DNA of 64,000 nucleotides from Apus apus (GCF_020740795.1 NC_067305.1:2232001-2296000); one strand, 5' to 3'. Shown: positions 11,745-23,687, numbered from the stretch's first letter. Notes: a model not told the origin generated them from the sequence alone. Numbers and translations: made by a program.

Positions 11745-12089
11745 GGAGACCTTAGAGCAGCTTCCAGTGCCTGAAGGGGCTCCAGGAAAGCTGGGGAGGG
11801 ACTTGGGACAAAGGCAGGGAGGGAGAGGACAAGGGGGGGTGGTTTTAAACAGACAGGAGATTTAGATGAGATATTAGGAAGAAATTCTTCACTCTAAGGG
11901 TGGTGAGGAGCTGGGATGGGCTGCCCAGGGAGGTTGTTGATGCCCCATCCCTGGGGGTTTTTAAGGCCAGGTTGGAGGAGGTTTTGTGCAGCCTGGTCTG
12001 GTGGGAGGGTTCCCTGCTCATGGCAGGGGGGTTGGAGCTGGATGATCTTGAAGGTCCCTTCCAACCTTGATGATTCTGTGATTCTATGA
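11745..12089 (+). mobile_element. CR1 LINE 3' fragment
   Basis: 5'-truncated CR1 from the TTAGAGCAGCTTCCAGTGCC block to the tail GATTCTGTGATTCTATGA. It carries more changes than the youngest copies (for example TGGGAGGGTTCCCTGCTCAT), suggesting greater age or another subfamily. Confidence 0.93.
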
Positions 12090-13627
12090 AATGAACTCAG
12101 GAGCAGTTGCCTGCTTTCCAGGGCAGGGATTTCCCCTCTTTGGCAGCGACAGGACCCGACACGCCGTGAGCTCTGCTGCGGGAGAAATAATGCTGAGCAC
12201 AGATGCAGGAAGGGATGGAGCTGGAAAAAGCCCCCACGCTGTGCCAGGGCTGGGGGTGCACGTGCCAAGGGTCACTTCCTCACTTGTATTCAGGGCTATT
12301 AACTGACAAGGCAAGTTTGCTTTATAAGGACATCATGAAAGCAGAAAATCATGACCACGCCAAATAAAAAAAACCCCTTCTTCTCCCAGCTGATGATGTT
12401 TCCCAGGGTGTTTGCAGCTCCTGCCTCCCGTGGGTGAACTGGGCCTCCCAGGAAAGAGCCTGGGGGTTGATGGGGCAATGTCTGCAGGCACAGAGCCCAG
12501 GCAAAGTGTCCTCCCACTTCGTCCCGGCGCAGGGCCAGGGGCCAGGGCTCTCTCCACCCTTTCCAGGACCTTTCAACACCCAAACCCTGCAGCAGGGAGG
12601 GACTGGGAGTGGTTTTGCCTCCACATGTTTAGCTCTGAGCAGTTCCCCGCTGAGTTACAAAGCCTCCATCTCCAGCAAGTTATCCCAGCCAGATGGAGGA
12701 AAGAGATTCCCAGAGGCAAATTCTTTCCTAATCCCATGAACCCCCCCACCCCCCTCACCCCAAATCCTGGCTTCTCCCTTGCCCTGGGACTGAGAGAAGT
12801 GTCTCTGGGACAGGGTTAGCTGGGAGGGGGGGAGAAACACGATCTGGCTGTGAGACCAGGCAGAGAGAAAGCTGCTGGTGGAAGAGCTGGAGAGGGCAAT
12901 GGAGCAGGGTGATGGACAGGGCCCTGGCTGCACCCAGGCTGAGCTCCATGGCCAGGCTAAATATTGACTCTCTGGCTTTGGCTTGATGACATAAATCTAT
13001 CCTCTCTGACTGCCCAGGCTCTCAGCTTGCCTCACATTCACCCGGGTGTGTCTCTGTCCACTCTGGCCACCCCTGAGGTTCTGCTGTGGCTTTGTGGTCT
13101 GTGGTCCAGACGGACCAAGTGGTGCTGCAGCATCACCCTGGTTGCCATGGCAACACCCATTTATCCTCCCACCAGGACATCATCTCCTTTCTCCCTCCTC
13201 TCGAAAAACTCGCAGTTAAAAGGCAATCATAGAGACATCAAATTAGTCACTGATTATTTTCAGCACAGGTTGGGGCTGGGGAAGAACCTGCCTTCCCTCC
13301 ATGCAGTTCCTCCTCTCCCTGCAGCCCCAGCCCCACTCCAGCTCCTCCTGCCCCAGGTCCCAGGGGAGGGGGATGCTCCAGCTGCTTGTGTGGGTGGGTT
13401 TCCAGCTCTTGGCCCAAAACCCCCAGCTCACAGGGTGGCCTGCAGGTCTTTCCCTGGATTTCAATCCCTGGATCCACCAGACCTGCCTGACAAGGTTTCC
13501 AAGGCCTGGGAACTGCAAACACCCTTCCAGCTCTTGCAGCATTTACCCTCCAACCCCTCACGGAGGCAGGGTTGGGGTTGGGCTCGTGACCTGCTTTTAC
13601 AGAAGGGAATTTCAGAGAAACCCAGAC
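12090..13627. other. Unique intergenic sequence with possible regulatory motif
   Basis: No coding sequence is convincing. A long plus-strand frame beginning near 12964 runs into the antisense of the next CR1 and looks accidental. The AT-richer segment 13141-13265 contains a perfect X-box palindrome, listed separately. Confidence 0.4.
13141..13154. promoter_or_regulatory. Perfect RFX X-box palindrome
   Basis: GTTGCCATGGCAAC is a 14-bp perfect inverted repeat matching the RFX-family X-box consensus (GTNRCC then RGYAAC). It lies more than 8 kb from the nearest gene start. A real binding site is an inference from the motif alone. Confidence 0.45.
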
Positions 13628-14060
13628 AGGTTTGGGTTGGAAGGGACCTTAAAGATCATCCAGTCCCACCCTCTGCATGGGCAGGGACACCTCCCACCAG
13701 CCCAGGCTGCTCCAAGCCCCATCCAACCTGCCCTTCAACACTGCCAGGGATGGGGCAGCCACAGCTTCCCTGGGCAACCTGGGCCAGGCTCTCACCACCC
13801 TCACACTCCATAATTCCCTCCTCATGTCTCACCTCAATCTCCCTCTGCCAGTTTTCATCCATCCCCCCTTGTCCTCTCCCTCCCTGCCCTTGTCCCAAGT
13901 CCCTCCCCAGCTTTCCTGGAGCCCCTTCAGGCACTGGAAGCTGCTCTAAGGTCTCTGCCACAGCTTCCCTGGGCAACCTGGGCCAGGCTCTCACTACCCT
14001 CACACTCCAGAATTTCTTCCTCATGTCCAACCTGTATCTCCCTTCTTTCAGTTTAAAGCC
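13628..14060 (-). mobile_element. CR1 LINE with internal duplication
   Basis: Reverse CR1 starting near the 3' end (GGTTTGGGTTGGAAGGGACC). It runs to the CTGCTCTAAGGTCTC block at about 13954, then jumps back to a second copy of the CCACAGCTTCCCTGGGCAAC block (13957-14060). Two fragments of the same region in the same orientation abut, from a rearrangement or a nested second insertion. Confidence 0.9.
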
Positions 14061-15192
14061 ATTTGGATGCTGCCTGCCCAGCCCAGGTCTCCTGGGCCAA
14101 GAACAGCTCTGTGGGTCAGTCCCTGCTCCAACAAGAGCCTTGTCATCTCCACGCTGGCCTTGTCCCTTTGCTCAGCTGTGGGTGCTGGCTGAGCAGGGGC
14201 TGCACAGGTGAGGGTTTCCCCCCCCCAACACTCTGCCTGGAAGCTGCTGGCACCAAACAAATACCTGCCTGAGATGCAGGTGGTGCTCGGGCCAGGCTTT
14301 GCTCAGGCTTGTAGGTGCTTTGTGTCTCAGAGCCCTCCACCCTTCCCTCAGATGTGGTTAGAAGTTGCCACTGGGCTGAGATGCTGGTTGTGGGGTGAGA
14401 GGGGTGGGGGGGTGGGAGTGGGGCTGGAGGAGAGGATCCCAGAATTGTGATTTCTTGGAGTAATTAGGTGAAAGAGCATCCTGGTTCCTCACACTGTCAA
14501 AAACCTAAAGGCACAGGTGTCCCCATGGCGACCTGGCCAGGTCCCAACAGCTTTCTGCTGACCCAAAGTTCCTCTTGCAGTTGGATCCAGCAGACATCAG
14601 CTCCTCCCATCCTGGGAGCTTGCACAACGTCTGTGCTGAAGCACAGCTGCTGCCTCCTCACCCCGGGGTGGCAACACATCAGCATCAGCTGAGGAGGTTA
14701 TTTCTCCCTGTGACTGCAAGAACCACAGAGCTTTACGAGGACTGGCACCAGGAAGAAGTTCTCAGGAAGTTACAGGAAGAGAAGAGACGTCTCTTGCTTT
14801 GCCAGCCCTGCTTCTCCTGCCAAATCCTGCTTTTAGGTACATTGAGCTGAGCAACCTCCTCGTGGTGCAGCTCCTGGAAAGCCTGGAGCCTTCTGGAAGC
14901 TGGATGCTCCTGTGGCTTGGTGCCACCAAGCCCTGAGGTGGGGATGGGTAGTGCTGCCTGTGCTGGAGGAAGCCAGGGAGAGCGGGAACACCCTCTGCAC
15001 AGCTCAGCCCTGGGTGGGCTCCTTGCTGGCTGGGGGGGTCTCTGTCCTGCTCTGCTCAGCTGAGGGGGAACATCTGGGAGCAGGGAACTGCTGCAGGGAC
15101 TCAGAGCTGGGCCCTTCCCTGTAGCTTCAGGGATGTGGTGAGCCTGGCAAACAGCTGAGGGGATCTTCTGCCTCCTCTCCTGGGGAGAGGGT
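14061..15192. other. Unique intergenic sequence, nothing recognised
   Basis: No gene, RNA gene or repeat family recognised. Short open frames on both strands have no family resemblance. Confidence 0.4.
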
Positions 15193-15292
15193 TTCACAGG
15201 ACCACCCTGGTTGGAAAAGACCTTCAAGATCATTGAGTCCAACCACTGCCCTCACTCTGCCATGTCCACCACTAAACCCTGTCCCCTGGCGT
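15193..15292 (-). mobile_element. Short CR1 3' remnant
   Basis: Reverse 3' end with GGTTGGAAAAGACCTTCAAG and ATCATTGAGTCCAACC, then CTGCCATGTCCACCACTAAA. A diverged, about 100-bp relic. Confidence 0.85.
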
Positions 15293-15567
15293 GGTTTGAC
15301 GTGGTGTGGAATGGGCAAGGGAGGAGATGGGAGCTCTGTAGGACAGGTACTACCTCAGGCCATCTTCTGGTTTGAGGAATCACAGATGGCAGCATCTTGG
15401 AGGGCCTCCTTCTTCCTCTTACCCTGAGCTTTATACCCGTGGGTGAACCTGGTGAGCCAGACAAACGATGGGTCTGGTTTTGAGGGCAAAGGGACATCCT
15501 GCTTGTGGTCTAGGGCGGGAGGAGAAAGCAGCACAGTGTTCAGGAGCACAGCACAGTGTTCCAGCCT

Positions 15568-15642
15568 CACAGAGTCACAGGATCACAGCAGACCAGGCTG
15601 GAAGGGACCCCAAGGATCATCTGGTCCAACCCATCCAGGTAA
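15568..15642 (-). mobile_element. Short CR1 3' remnant
   Basis: Reverse 3' terminus: AGAGTCACAGGATCACAG, AGGCTGGAAGGGACCC, GGTCCAACCC. About 75 bp. Confidence 0.85.
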
Positions 15643-16769
15643 TCCTATAGTTTGAGATGAGCTTGATCACCTGTGGGCACATTTGTCCAGTTGAGGATGG
15701 CAAAGGTGATCACATCCATCAAGAGAAACCCCCACGTCACCTCTGAGTGGGACCTGAGCCACCAAGCCATGAGGGACAGAGCAATGGCCAAGCTGGACAC
15801 AGACCCAGCTGGCAGCAGCATCCTGGTCACGTTCATGGTCTGGGATCACCATCCACCACCCTGTGGTGACAGAGGAATCACACAGGGGACAGGCCTCAGC
15901 TTGGCAGAGCTGGACAGGACAAGAAGAAGCCACAGTCCTGCCCTGGGGTCGTGGTCCCAGCAGGTGGTCGTGGTCCAGGTCCAGACCTCAGCCCCAGGAC
16001 CCAGGCTGGAGCTGGGGCCACTCAGCACCGTGACAGGAGATCAGGCTGGCAGGGGCAGGAAACACCACATTGAACGTGCTCCTCACTGGCTGAGAGCTGG
16101 GGGGGGGGGGGGTGTGCTCTGCGATGGAACGAGCTCGTTGGGTCTCTGCAAGGAGCAGAAAAGGCAACAGAAAGAAGCCCCTTCTGCCCTGCACCTCCCC
16201 CTGCTCCGAGCAGGGACGAGCACGGCACAGGGATGTCCTGCCCGTGGGGCAGGGCCCCAGCTCACACCCCTCCTCACCCACCACCCCAGCAGCAGCAGGT
16301 ACAGAGCCCCCCCCAGAGCCTTCCCTGGGCTCAGCCCCTCAGCCTGGCCAGAGCCAGTGGCAGCACCAATCCCCCTGTGCAGGAGGTGACCCACAGCTCC
16401 CCAGAGCAGCTCCACTGCAAGGTCAGGCTGGTCACACTCTCATCCACGTGTGACCCCAGTGTTCCCATTTACAAATCCCCCCAGGTGTTCACTCTCTTTG
16501 CCTGGCAGAAGGAGAAGCATCCAGGTTATCCAGGTTAGCAGCCACAGAAGATGTTGGATCCCATTAAATGCTACTTTTAGTCTCTGCTGCTTTTAATAAC
16601 TGCTGCGTGATCCTTTTTTCTCACCACTCGGGGATCAGCAAAACTCTCTTTGAGTTCTCACAGCTGCTTGTGCCCCCGAGGAGAACACAAGGAGGTGATT
16701 GTGTTTGAAACACAGCTCTTCAAAGGAACTGTCCTTGGAAGTGCCACTTGGGACCAGGGAAAGTAGCCA
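15643..16769. other. Unique intergenic sequence, nothing recognised
   Basis: Single-copy sequence with a G run at about 16100-16111. No supported gene or RNA. Confidence 0.4.
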
Positions 16770-16926
16770 TTGCCCCTTGTCCTGTCACTGAACACCCCTG
16801 AGCAGAGTCTGGCCCCATCCTCCTGCCACCCCCTGGAGATATTCACCAGCACTGACCAGATCCCCCCTCAGCCTCCTTTTCTCTCAGCTGAGCAGCCCCA
16901 GCTCTTCCCAGCCTTTCCTCCCAGGC
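16770..16926 (-). mobile_element. CR1 LINE internal 3' fragment
   Basis: Lacks the 3' terminus. It has CATTGCCCCTTGTCCTGTCA, CCCTGAGCAGAGTCTGGCCC, CCACCCCCTGGAGATATTCA and the CAGCTGAGCAGCCCCAGCTC block seen in other reverse copies. Confidence 0.85.
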
Positions 16927-17330
16927 AGAAGCTTCTCACAGCCACCAGCTCCACACGACATCTCACCACAGAGCAGGTCCTGCCTGTTTTAGCACCTTCC
17001 CCAGGGCTCCAGGTTGCCTTGACACCATTAACGTGACCACAGAGCCCCACAGGACCCACTCAAAAGCAATCAGCCCACGTCTCCAGAAACACCTTCTCAT
17101 CCCTCAGCCGTGGCAGGGAAGATGTTCAGGGCCCTCAGAGGTTGCCCTGGGACCTGCTGGGCTGCACCTCAGCCCCAGCACCCAGATGCTGACACACCAG
17201 GGTGAGGAGATGTCCCAGGCTGGTTGGATTCCGGTCTTTAGGATTAGGAAGGTCATAAGAGTACAAAGTCCACCACCAAGTACAGCACAAATTACTGCAG
17301 GAACAGCAAAAATAGCAGGAAATTCCTGTG

Positions 17331-17493
17331 CCCAGGGAAGCTGTGGCTGCCCCATCCCTGGCAGTGTTGAAGGGCAGGTTGGATGGGGCTTGGAGCAGCC
17401 TGGGCTGGTGGGAGGTGTCCCTGCCCATGCAGGGGGGTTGGGACTGGATGATCTTGAAGGTCCCTTCCAACCCAAACCATTCCATGATACTGT
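17331..17493 (+). mobile_element. CR1 LINE 3' fragment
   Basis: Young-type core (GTGGCTGCCCCATCCCTGGC to GATGATCTTGAAGGTCCC), ending CCATTCCATGATACTGTG. Strongly 5'-truncated. Confidence 0.95.
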
Positions 17494-17611
17494 GCTTTGA
17501 AGCTGTTTTCTCACCAATACCCCATCATCATGTGAGTACTGAGGCTTGTTTCAACTACCAACCCTTCCCTTTTCCCTCCTGAAGAAACCAAACCCCATTT
17601 TCACTCTGATT

Positions 17612-17843
17612 TCCACACTCAAGTTGGACATCAGGAAAAAGTTCTTCCCTGTGAGGGTGATGAGAGCCTGGCCCAGGTTGCCCAGGGAAGCTGTGGCTGC
17701 CCCATCCCTGGCAGTGTTGAAGGGCAGGTTGGATGGGGCTTGGAGCAACCTGGGCTGGTGGGAGGTGTCCCTGCCCATGCAGGGGGTGGGACTGGATGAT
17801 CTTGAAGGTCCCTTCCAACCCAAACCACCCCATGCTGACTCTA
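17612..17843 (+). mobile_element. CR1 LINE 3' fragment
   Basis: Starts at GTTGGACATCAGGAAAAAGT and runs through the same core as the copy 120 bp to its left, in the same orientation. The tail (CCATGCTGACTCTATGACC) is altered. Separate insertion or tandem duplication of the neighbour. Confidence 0.93.
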
Positions 17844-18284
17844 TGACCTCATGCCACATTTCAGGGCAGGACGTGGTCTCTGCGATGGTGCCTGAGGTCA
17901 CAGAGTTGGGCACAGACTGACTGGGTTCCCATCATTGCCCACGACACCCATCTGGTATTTCTTGGCAACAAAAAAACAGGCAGAAAGTGCTGAAATGTGC
18001 CCCGGGACGGGGCAGGGAGAGGCAGGGACACGCACGGGAGGTGGCAGCGGGCTGGGGCTGCAGCCAGGGAGGGCTGGGGGCAGGAGCCTGAGGGCTCTGG
18101 TAGTAACAGGTATTGAAAGTGATGATGGAATCATTAAATGATGGCAACCCCGGTGCATGAGTGGGCAGGAGAGCAGGAGAGGAGCTGCTCCACAGGCTTC
18201 TCCCAGCAGGAAGGTGCTCAGCATCCTGCCAGCCAGGCTGAGTCCCCCTGTCCCTCCTCCAGGAGCTCCTCGAGTGACCTCCTG
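17844..18284. other. Unique spacer, nothing recognised
   Basis: Single-copy sequence between two CR1 insertions. Confidence 0.4.
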
Positions 18285-18712
18285 AATCACAGGATCACAG
18301 GATGTCAGGGGTTGGAAGGGACCTCTGGAGATCACCCAGTCCAACCCCCCTGCCAGAGCAGGACCAAAACCAGGGCAGGTCACTCAGAAAGGCATCCAGA
18401 CAGGTCTGGAAAGTCTCCAGAGAAGGAGACTCCACAGCCTCTCTGGGCAGCCTGTCCCAGGGCTCTGTCACCCTCACAGCAAAGAAGTTCTTCCTCATCT
18501 TGAACTGGAACTTCCTGGGCTCCAGTTTGAATCCATTGCCCCTCGTCCTGTCCCAGGGCACAAGTGACAAGAGCTTGTCCTGCCTTCTTGCTGCCCTCAT
18601 GGATTGACAGACATTCATGAGATGCCCCCTCAGGCTTCTCCTCTCCAGACTGAACAGCCCCAGGTCTCCCAGTGTTTCCTCCTCACATTTTCCAGTCCCT
18701 TCATCATCCAAA
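18285..18712 (-). mobile_element. CR1 LINE fragment, second subfamily
   Basis: Reverse CR1 opening GATCACAGGATGTCAGGGGT with CCAGAGCAGGACCAAAACCA. This 3' region differs clearly from the GGATGGGGCTTGGAGCAGCC type. It is almost identical for about 370 bp to the copy at 56886. Confidence 0.93.
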
Positions 18713-18954
18713 GATTTAGTGAAGATTTTGTGGCTTTGGTTTCACATCCCAATTGACACACCAGCACCTGGATCCAGGTGCAGGCTCCATCCTGGGAAGA
18801 AACTCAGTCCCAGGAGCTGGAAGGGGGGGGATGTTCAGCAGGGAGCTGGGCAGGAACCACCTCGTCCTTCCCCAGCTCTGGGGCGGGTGTTGGGCTCCGA
18901 GGTTGCCCTCGGGTGGTGCCTCAGGGGCAGGAGCAGAGCCCGTTCAGGGTGTCA

Positions 18955-19275
18955 GATCACAGAATCACAGGATGTCAGGGGTTGGGAGGGACCTCTGGAG
19001 ATCATCCATCCAACCCCCCTGCCAGAGCAGGATCCCCATGAGCAGATCCCACAGGAACACATCCAGGTGGGGCTGGAATGTCTCCAGGGATGGAGACTCC
19101 ACCACCTCCCTGGGCAGCCTGTCCCAGGGCTCTGTCACCCTCAAACTGAAAAAGTTCTTCCTCATGCTTACGTGGAACCTCCTGTGCTCCAGTTTGCACC
19201 TGTTGCCCCTCGTCCTGTCCCTGGACATGACTGGGAGGAGCCTGGCTCCATCCTCCCCGAGAGGAACGTTTAAGA
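18955..19275 (-). mobile_element. CR1 LINE fragment, second subfamily
   Basis: Reverse copy with CACAGGATGTCAGGGGTTGG and CACAGGAACACATCCAGGTG. Same broad subfamily as the neighbour 240 bp to the left but a different variant. Confidence 0.93.
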
Positions 19276-19419
19276 ACAACCACCTGCAGGTTCAGCAGTT
19301 CCTCTCCCTCCCCCTTGCCCACGTTTGCCCAGCCTGTCTCACGCTGGGCAGTGGGAAAGCAAAGCCAGCTGAGCCCTTTCACTCTCTTGTTTTTTGTTCC
19401 AGTGAAATGTGAAGAGCAG

Positions 19420-20125
19420 AATCACAGAATCACAGAACCATTCAGGTTGGAGAAGCCCCTTGGGATCCCCCAGTCCAACCATCATCCCTGCTCTACAAAG
19501 TTCTCCCCTAAACCATCTCCACCAACACCACATCCAAACCACCCTTCAACACACCCAGGGATGGTGACTCCACCACCTCCCTGGGCAGCCTGTTCCAGCC
19601 TCTGACCACTCTCTCTGTGGAATAATTGTTCCTCATGTCCAGTCTGAGCCTGCCCTGGTGCAGCTTGAAGCCCTTCCCTCTTGTTCTGTCACTGATCACC
19701 TGTGAGAAGAGACCAGCACCAACCTCTCTGCAATGACCTTTCAGGTAGTTGTCGAGACTGATGAGGTCTCCCCTCAGCCTCCTCTTCCTCACACTAAACA
19801 TTCCCAGCTCCTTCAAGGGTTCTGCATCAGATGGATTCTCCAGGCCCTTCCCCAGCTCCGTTGCCTCCTCTGTCCTCGCTCCAGCACCTCGAGATCTCTC
19901 TGGAATTGAGGTGCCCAAAACTGGACACAACACTCCAGGTGTGGCCTCACCAGTGCTGAGGACAGGGGGACAATCCCCTCTCTGCTGCTGCTGGTCACAC
20001 CATTTCTAACACAAGCCAGGATGCCATGGGCTTTCTTGGCCACCTGGGCACACACTGGCTCATGTTCAGCCCCTTGTCAATGAGAACCCCCAGGTCCTCT
20101 CCTGCCAGACACTTCCCAGCCACAC
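19420..20125 (-). mobile_element. CR1 LINE fragment, about 700 bp
   Basis: Longest or second-longest CR1 piece here. Reverse 3' end AATCACAGAATCACAGAACC. It continues through CTGGACACAACACTCCAGGT and GGCTTTCTTGGCCACCTGGG, parts of the reverse-transcriptase downstream region. It ends near CTTCCCAGCCAC. Degenerate, not coding. Confidence 0.93.
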
Positions 20126-21606
20126 TTGCCCAAGCCTGAAAGAATTTCCTCCTCAAGCCCCAAATTCGGCCCCAAACCAGCCATTCAAGACCACGAGGGG
20201 TTTCTTTCCCTGGGAAATGCTGCAGGAGGCTCAGGCACCAGCAGCTCCCCCATCCCTGAACCCCAGGTTCACCAGGCTCTGGATCTCAGCGAGGAGCCAG
20301 GTCTCCTTGGCACAGCAGGGCTTGGTCTCCAAGCTACCCTCAGGTCCCTGCAGAGATGCAGCTGATCTCCCATCCTGGACATCCAGGGGTTTTAACAGCA
20401 AAAGCAAGAGGAGGAGAAGACATCTCCTTGTCACCCACCTCTGCCCCTCCAGAGACGTGGGATGGAGGAGTCCCCTCCATTCCCATCAGCCACATGCATG
20501 GGATGGATCCCACACACCACCTGAAGGCCAGGTAGGGACACCCACCTCTAACAGCTGATGAACACTGATCATTTCTGACCCTCCAGGTCTGGGCTCCATT
20601 TCTGACCACCAGGGAGGGTGCTACAGAAATGCTGATACCACAGCTGGGGGAACAACCACCCCTAAACTGCTCGACGGTCACCACTGGTTTCTTCTGTCCT
20701 ACAGCAACCAGAGGCAGAAGCTGTGGTGGCCCAGCAGGTGATGAAGAAGAGAATGAGGAAGAAACTTGGAGAACCCAATCAGGCAGCACCAGGATCCCAC
20801 TGGGAGTGTTTTGCTCCCGTACTGGGAGTCGAATGATCTCACCAGAGGAGCATCCAAAGCAGGAGAACATTTTTTGCAGGTGAATGAAGAACAGAGCCAG
20901 GCTGAGAACTGTGGGACAAGCCAGGACAGGTGGTGGCACCAGGGTTTGGCTGCAGGGAGGTTTGAGGCTGCCTCGTGGGAATTTCTTTTCAAGGCAGGCT
21001 GGGGAGGAGCCTTGGCCAAGAATTGCTCCACGGCAGCTCCAAGAAGTGAATGCTTTTCCAAGAATAAAGATTAAAAACCTTTAGAGAGGAGAAAGACTCC
21101 AAGGAAAGGTGCTCCATCAATAGGAATAAGGAGAAAAAGAGGTGGGAATAACAGGCAAAATAGAACTTGATGTGGAAAAAGGGTGGAAATGATCGGACAC
21201 CCTCGGTGGGATTGGACACACGTGGTTGTCTCTGCTGAGCAGATGTTTGACATCAGCTGACACTGAAAAGAGTTTTTGGGGGTGTTTTTTTTTTTTAAGA
21301 ACACCTTTTGGACACCCCTCTGGGAGGGCAGCCTGTTGTCCTGTGGGCCTCACGAGAGTGCTGAGTGGTCTGAAACCATCTCAGCCCACCCCAGAGATGT
21401 GGGACTTCCCTTGTCCCCAAGCAGAGCACCGTGCTGGTCCGTGGGACAAGGCTCCAGGACAGCAGCAGGAATTTGGTGTTTCTCCAACCACCACCTGGGA
21501 TGACTTCTGTTCTGCCCAGAGGAACCAGAGGAGCTTTCCTACCAACTCCTGTCCTTGACTCCCATCCCCACTACCCCTCATGTCTCTCGGTGGGAAAGGG
21601 GATGTA
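20126..21606. other. Unique intergenic sequence, nothing recognised
   Basis: No supported gene. The stretch 20880-21200 is AT-richer and non-repetitive. Confidence 0.4.
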
Positions 21607-21905
21607 CAGGAAAGCTGGGGAGGGACTTGGGACAAGGGCAGGGAGGGAGAGGACAAGGGGGGATGGATGAAAACTGGCAGAGGGAGGTTGAGGTGAGACA
21701 TGAGGAGGAAATTCTGGAGTGTGAGGGTGGTGAGAGCCTGGCCCAGGTTGCCCAGGGAAGCTGTGGCTGCCCCATCCCTGGCAGTGTTGAAGGGCAGGTT
21801 GGATGGGGCTTGGAGCAGCCTGGGCTGGTGGGAGGTGTCCCTGCCCATGCAGGGGGTTGGATCTAGATGATCTTCAAGGTCCCTTCCAACCCAAACCAGT
21901 CTGGG
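21607..21905 (+). mobile_element. CR1 LINE 3' fragment
   Basis: From GGAAAGCTGGGGAGGGACTT through the young-type core to TTCCAACCCAAACCAGTCTG. Confidence 0.95.
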
Positions 21906-22597
21906 ATTTTATGCTCATGAAGCAGGATGTCCTGGCTGGGGGGCAGCAGCAGAGCTGGTGGCCAGAGACACCCTCAGTGGACACTGCACAAGCAGCTCTG
22001 CTGCCTGGGCACCTACGTGTGGTCCTCCTGCATCTCCCTCTTTCACTCAAGCCAGAACAACGTCCATCCTGGGAACACTGATTCCTCCTTCCAGTTCATC
22101 TGGTGCTGCTCAGGGCTTGCTACCCTTATCAGAAAGAAGGGGGGAGGTTCCAGGTGACCTGACCTCACAGCTTCATTCTTTCAAAAGCCAGGACCCCCCT
22201 GCAGCCCCAGGCTGCAAATGAGCTCCCCCTGCCCAGAGATCCTTGAGTCACAGTGGATGGAACTGGGCAGATGTCAGCTCAGGGCTTAGGAGAGTGAAGA
22301 GCCACCCGAGGGAATCGCCCTGAGATGATGGTAGAAAAACCCACCCCGAGCTTGCAGAACCCCCCTCTGCACCCCTTTGGACCACTGCCACCTCCAGAAT
22401 GACACAGGCCAGTGAGGAAAAGGGCTGGGTGTGGGAGCAGATGGTGCAGAGGGCAGTGGGAGGCTGAAGAGAGGACAATGCCAGCTCGGAAGAGAAACCA
22501 AAACCCCAGTGAGGTCCAGAGAAGGAGCAGTTACTCTCCCACTCACCAAGCACACACAAAAAATGGAGGTCCCAGATGCAAACGAGAGGTTGAAAAT
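21906..22597. other. Unique spacer, nothing recognised
   Basis: Single-copy sequence leading into two tandem arrays. Confidence 0.4.
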
Positions 22598-22669
22598 CAG
22601 TGAAGGTCTCCTAAAGCAGTGAAGGTCTCCTAAAGCAGTGAAGGTCTCCTAAAGCAGTGAAGGTCTCCT
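22598..22669. repeat. 19-nt tandem repeat, about 4 copies
   Basis: Unit GTGAAGGTCTCCTAAAGCA, nearly perfect, with the last copy diverging to CTGCAG. Confidence 0.93.
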
Positions 22670-22771
22670 GCAGAGACACTGAGGGAATCGTGGCTTTCAT
22701 TGCCATGGGATGTGTAGGAGCCAAGCAAAGACATCCTGTGGAGAGGGTTTGAAAACCCACCTGGTGATGGG

Positions 22772-23210
22772 TCTAGTAGAGTGGAGAGCCCAGGGTTGGA
22801 CTGGAGAGCCCAGGGTTAGAGTGGAGAGCCCAGGGTTGGACTGGAGAGCCCAGTGTTAGACTGGAGAGCTCAGGGTTGGACTGGAGAGCCCAGGGTTGGA
22901 CTGGAGAGCCCAAGGTTAGACTGGAGAGCCCAGGGTTGGACTGGAGAGCCCAAGGTTAGACTGGAGAGCCCAGGGTTGGACTGGAGAGCCAAGGTTAGAC
23001 TCGAGAGCTCAAGTTTAGACCCAAGAGCCCAAATTTATTCTTGAGAGCCCAAGGTTAGTCTTGAGAGCCCAGGGTTGGACTGGAAAGCCCAAGGTTGGAT
23101 TGGAGAGCCAAAGGTTGGTTTTGAGAGCTCAAATTTAGACTGGAGAGCCAGGGTTAGACTTGAGAGTTCAAGTTTAGACTCAAGAGCCCAGGGTTAGACT
23201 GGAGAGCTGG
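22772..23210. repeat. 20-nt minisatellite, about 21 copies
   Basis: Unit CTGGAGAGCCCAGGGTTGGA. Copies are near-perfect on the left and drift to the right (TTGAGAGCTCAAATTTAGA types). It starts about 100 bp after the 19-nt array but has an unrelated unit. Confidence 0.95.
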
Positions 23211-23687
23211 CACAGGGGGGTGCAAATCCAGCCAAGTCCCATGATTTACAGGAGCTTTGCAGTTGTGTCCAAGGTTGGAAGTGGGGCCCAGCTCTGCACA
23301 TCAAAACAGATTTCCCATAAATTACTATGATAAGGCTTTTCATAAAAGTTTAACAGCACAAAGTATGATTCATGAGGAACCTGTAATGTTTAATTAAAAG
23401 GGAGAAAATGATCCTGCTGTGAAAAGCTTCCAGATCCCAAGCCAAGCTCATCATTGACTTAATTTATGGGACATAAACAGGCCAAAAAAATGGCATAAGT
23501 GGTAAAGTCATGTAACTTTTGCCAACTTGGGATACAGCAGCTGTGCAAAGAGAGGGTGATTTACAAACTACATGGAATGGAGGTGAAGATGTAGCAAGAA
23601 AACAGAACAAACTCCTGGGCAGAGCAGGATGGGATGATGTAAGCTGCACTCTGCTCCAGCTGCTCTTCTTGCTGCTGTGCTTGTTTA
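23211..23687. other. AT-rich single-copy island
   Basis: About 23280-23480 is AT-rich, non-repetitive sequence in an otherwise GC-rich region, with TTTAATTAAAAGG-type homeobox-like cores. It could be a conserved noncoding element; the sequence alone does not prove it. Confidence 0.3.

Noticed and set aside
12964-14211. 415-codon plus-strand frame
   Set aside because: More than a third of it is antisense CR1 (13628-14060); the rest shows no domain, and no splice or codon signal supports it.
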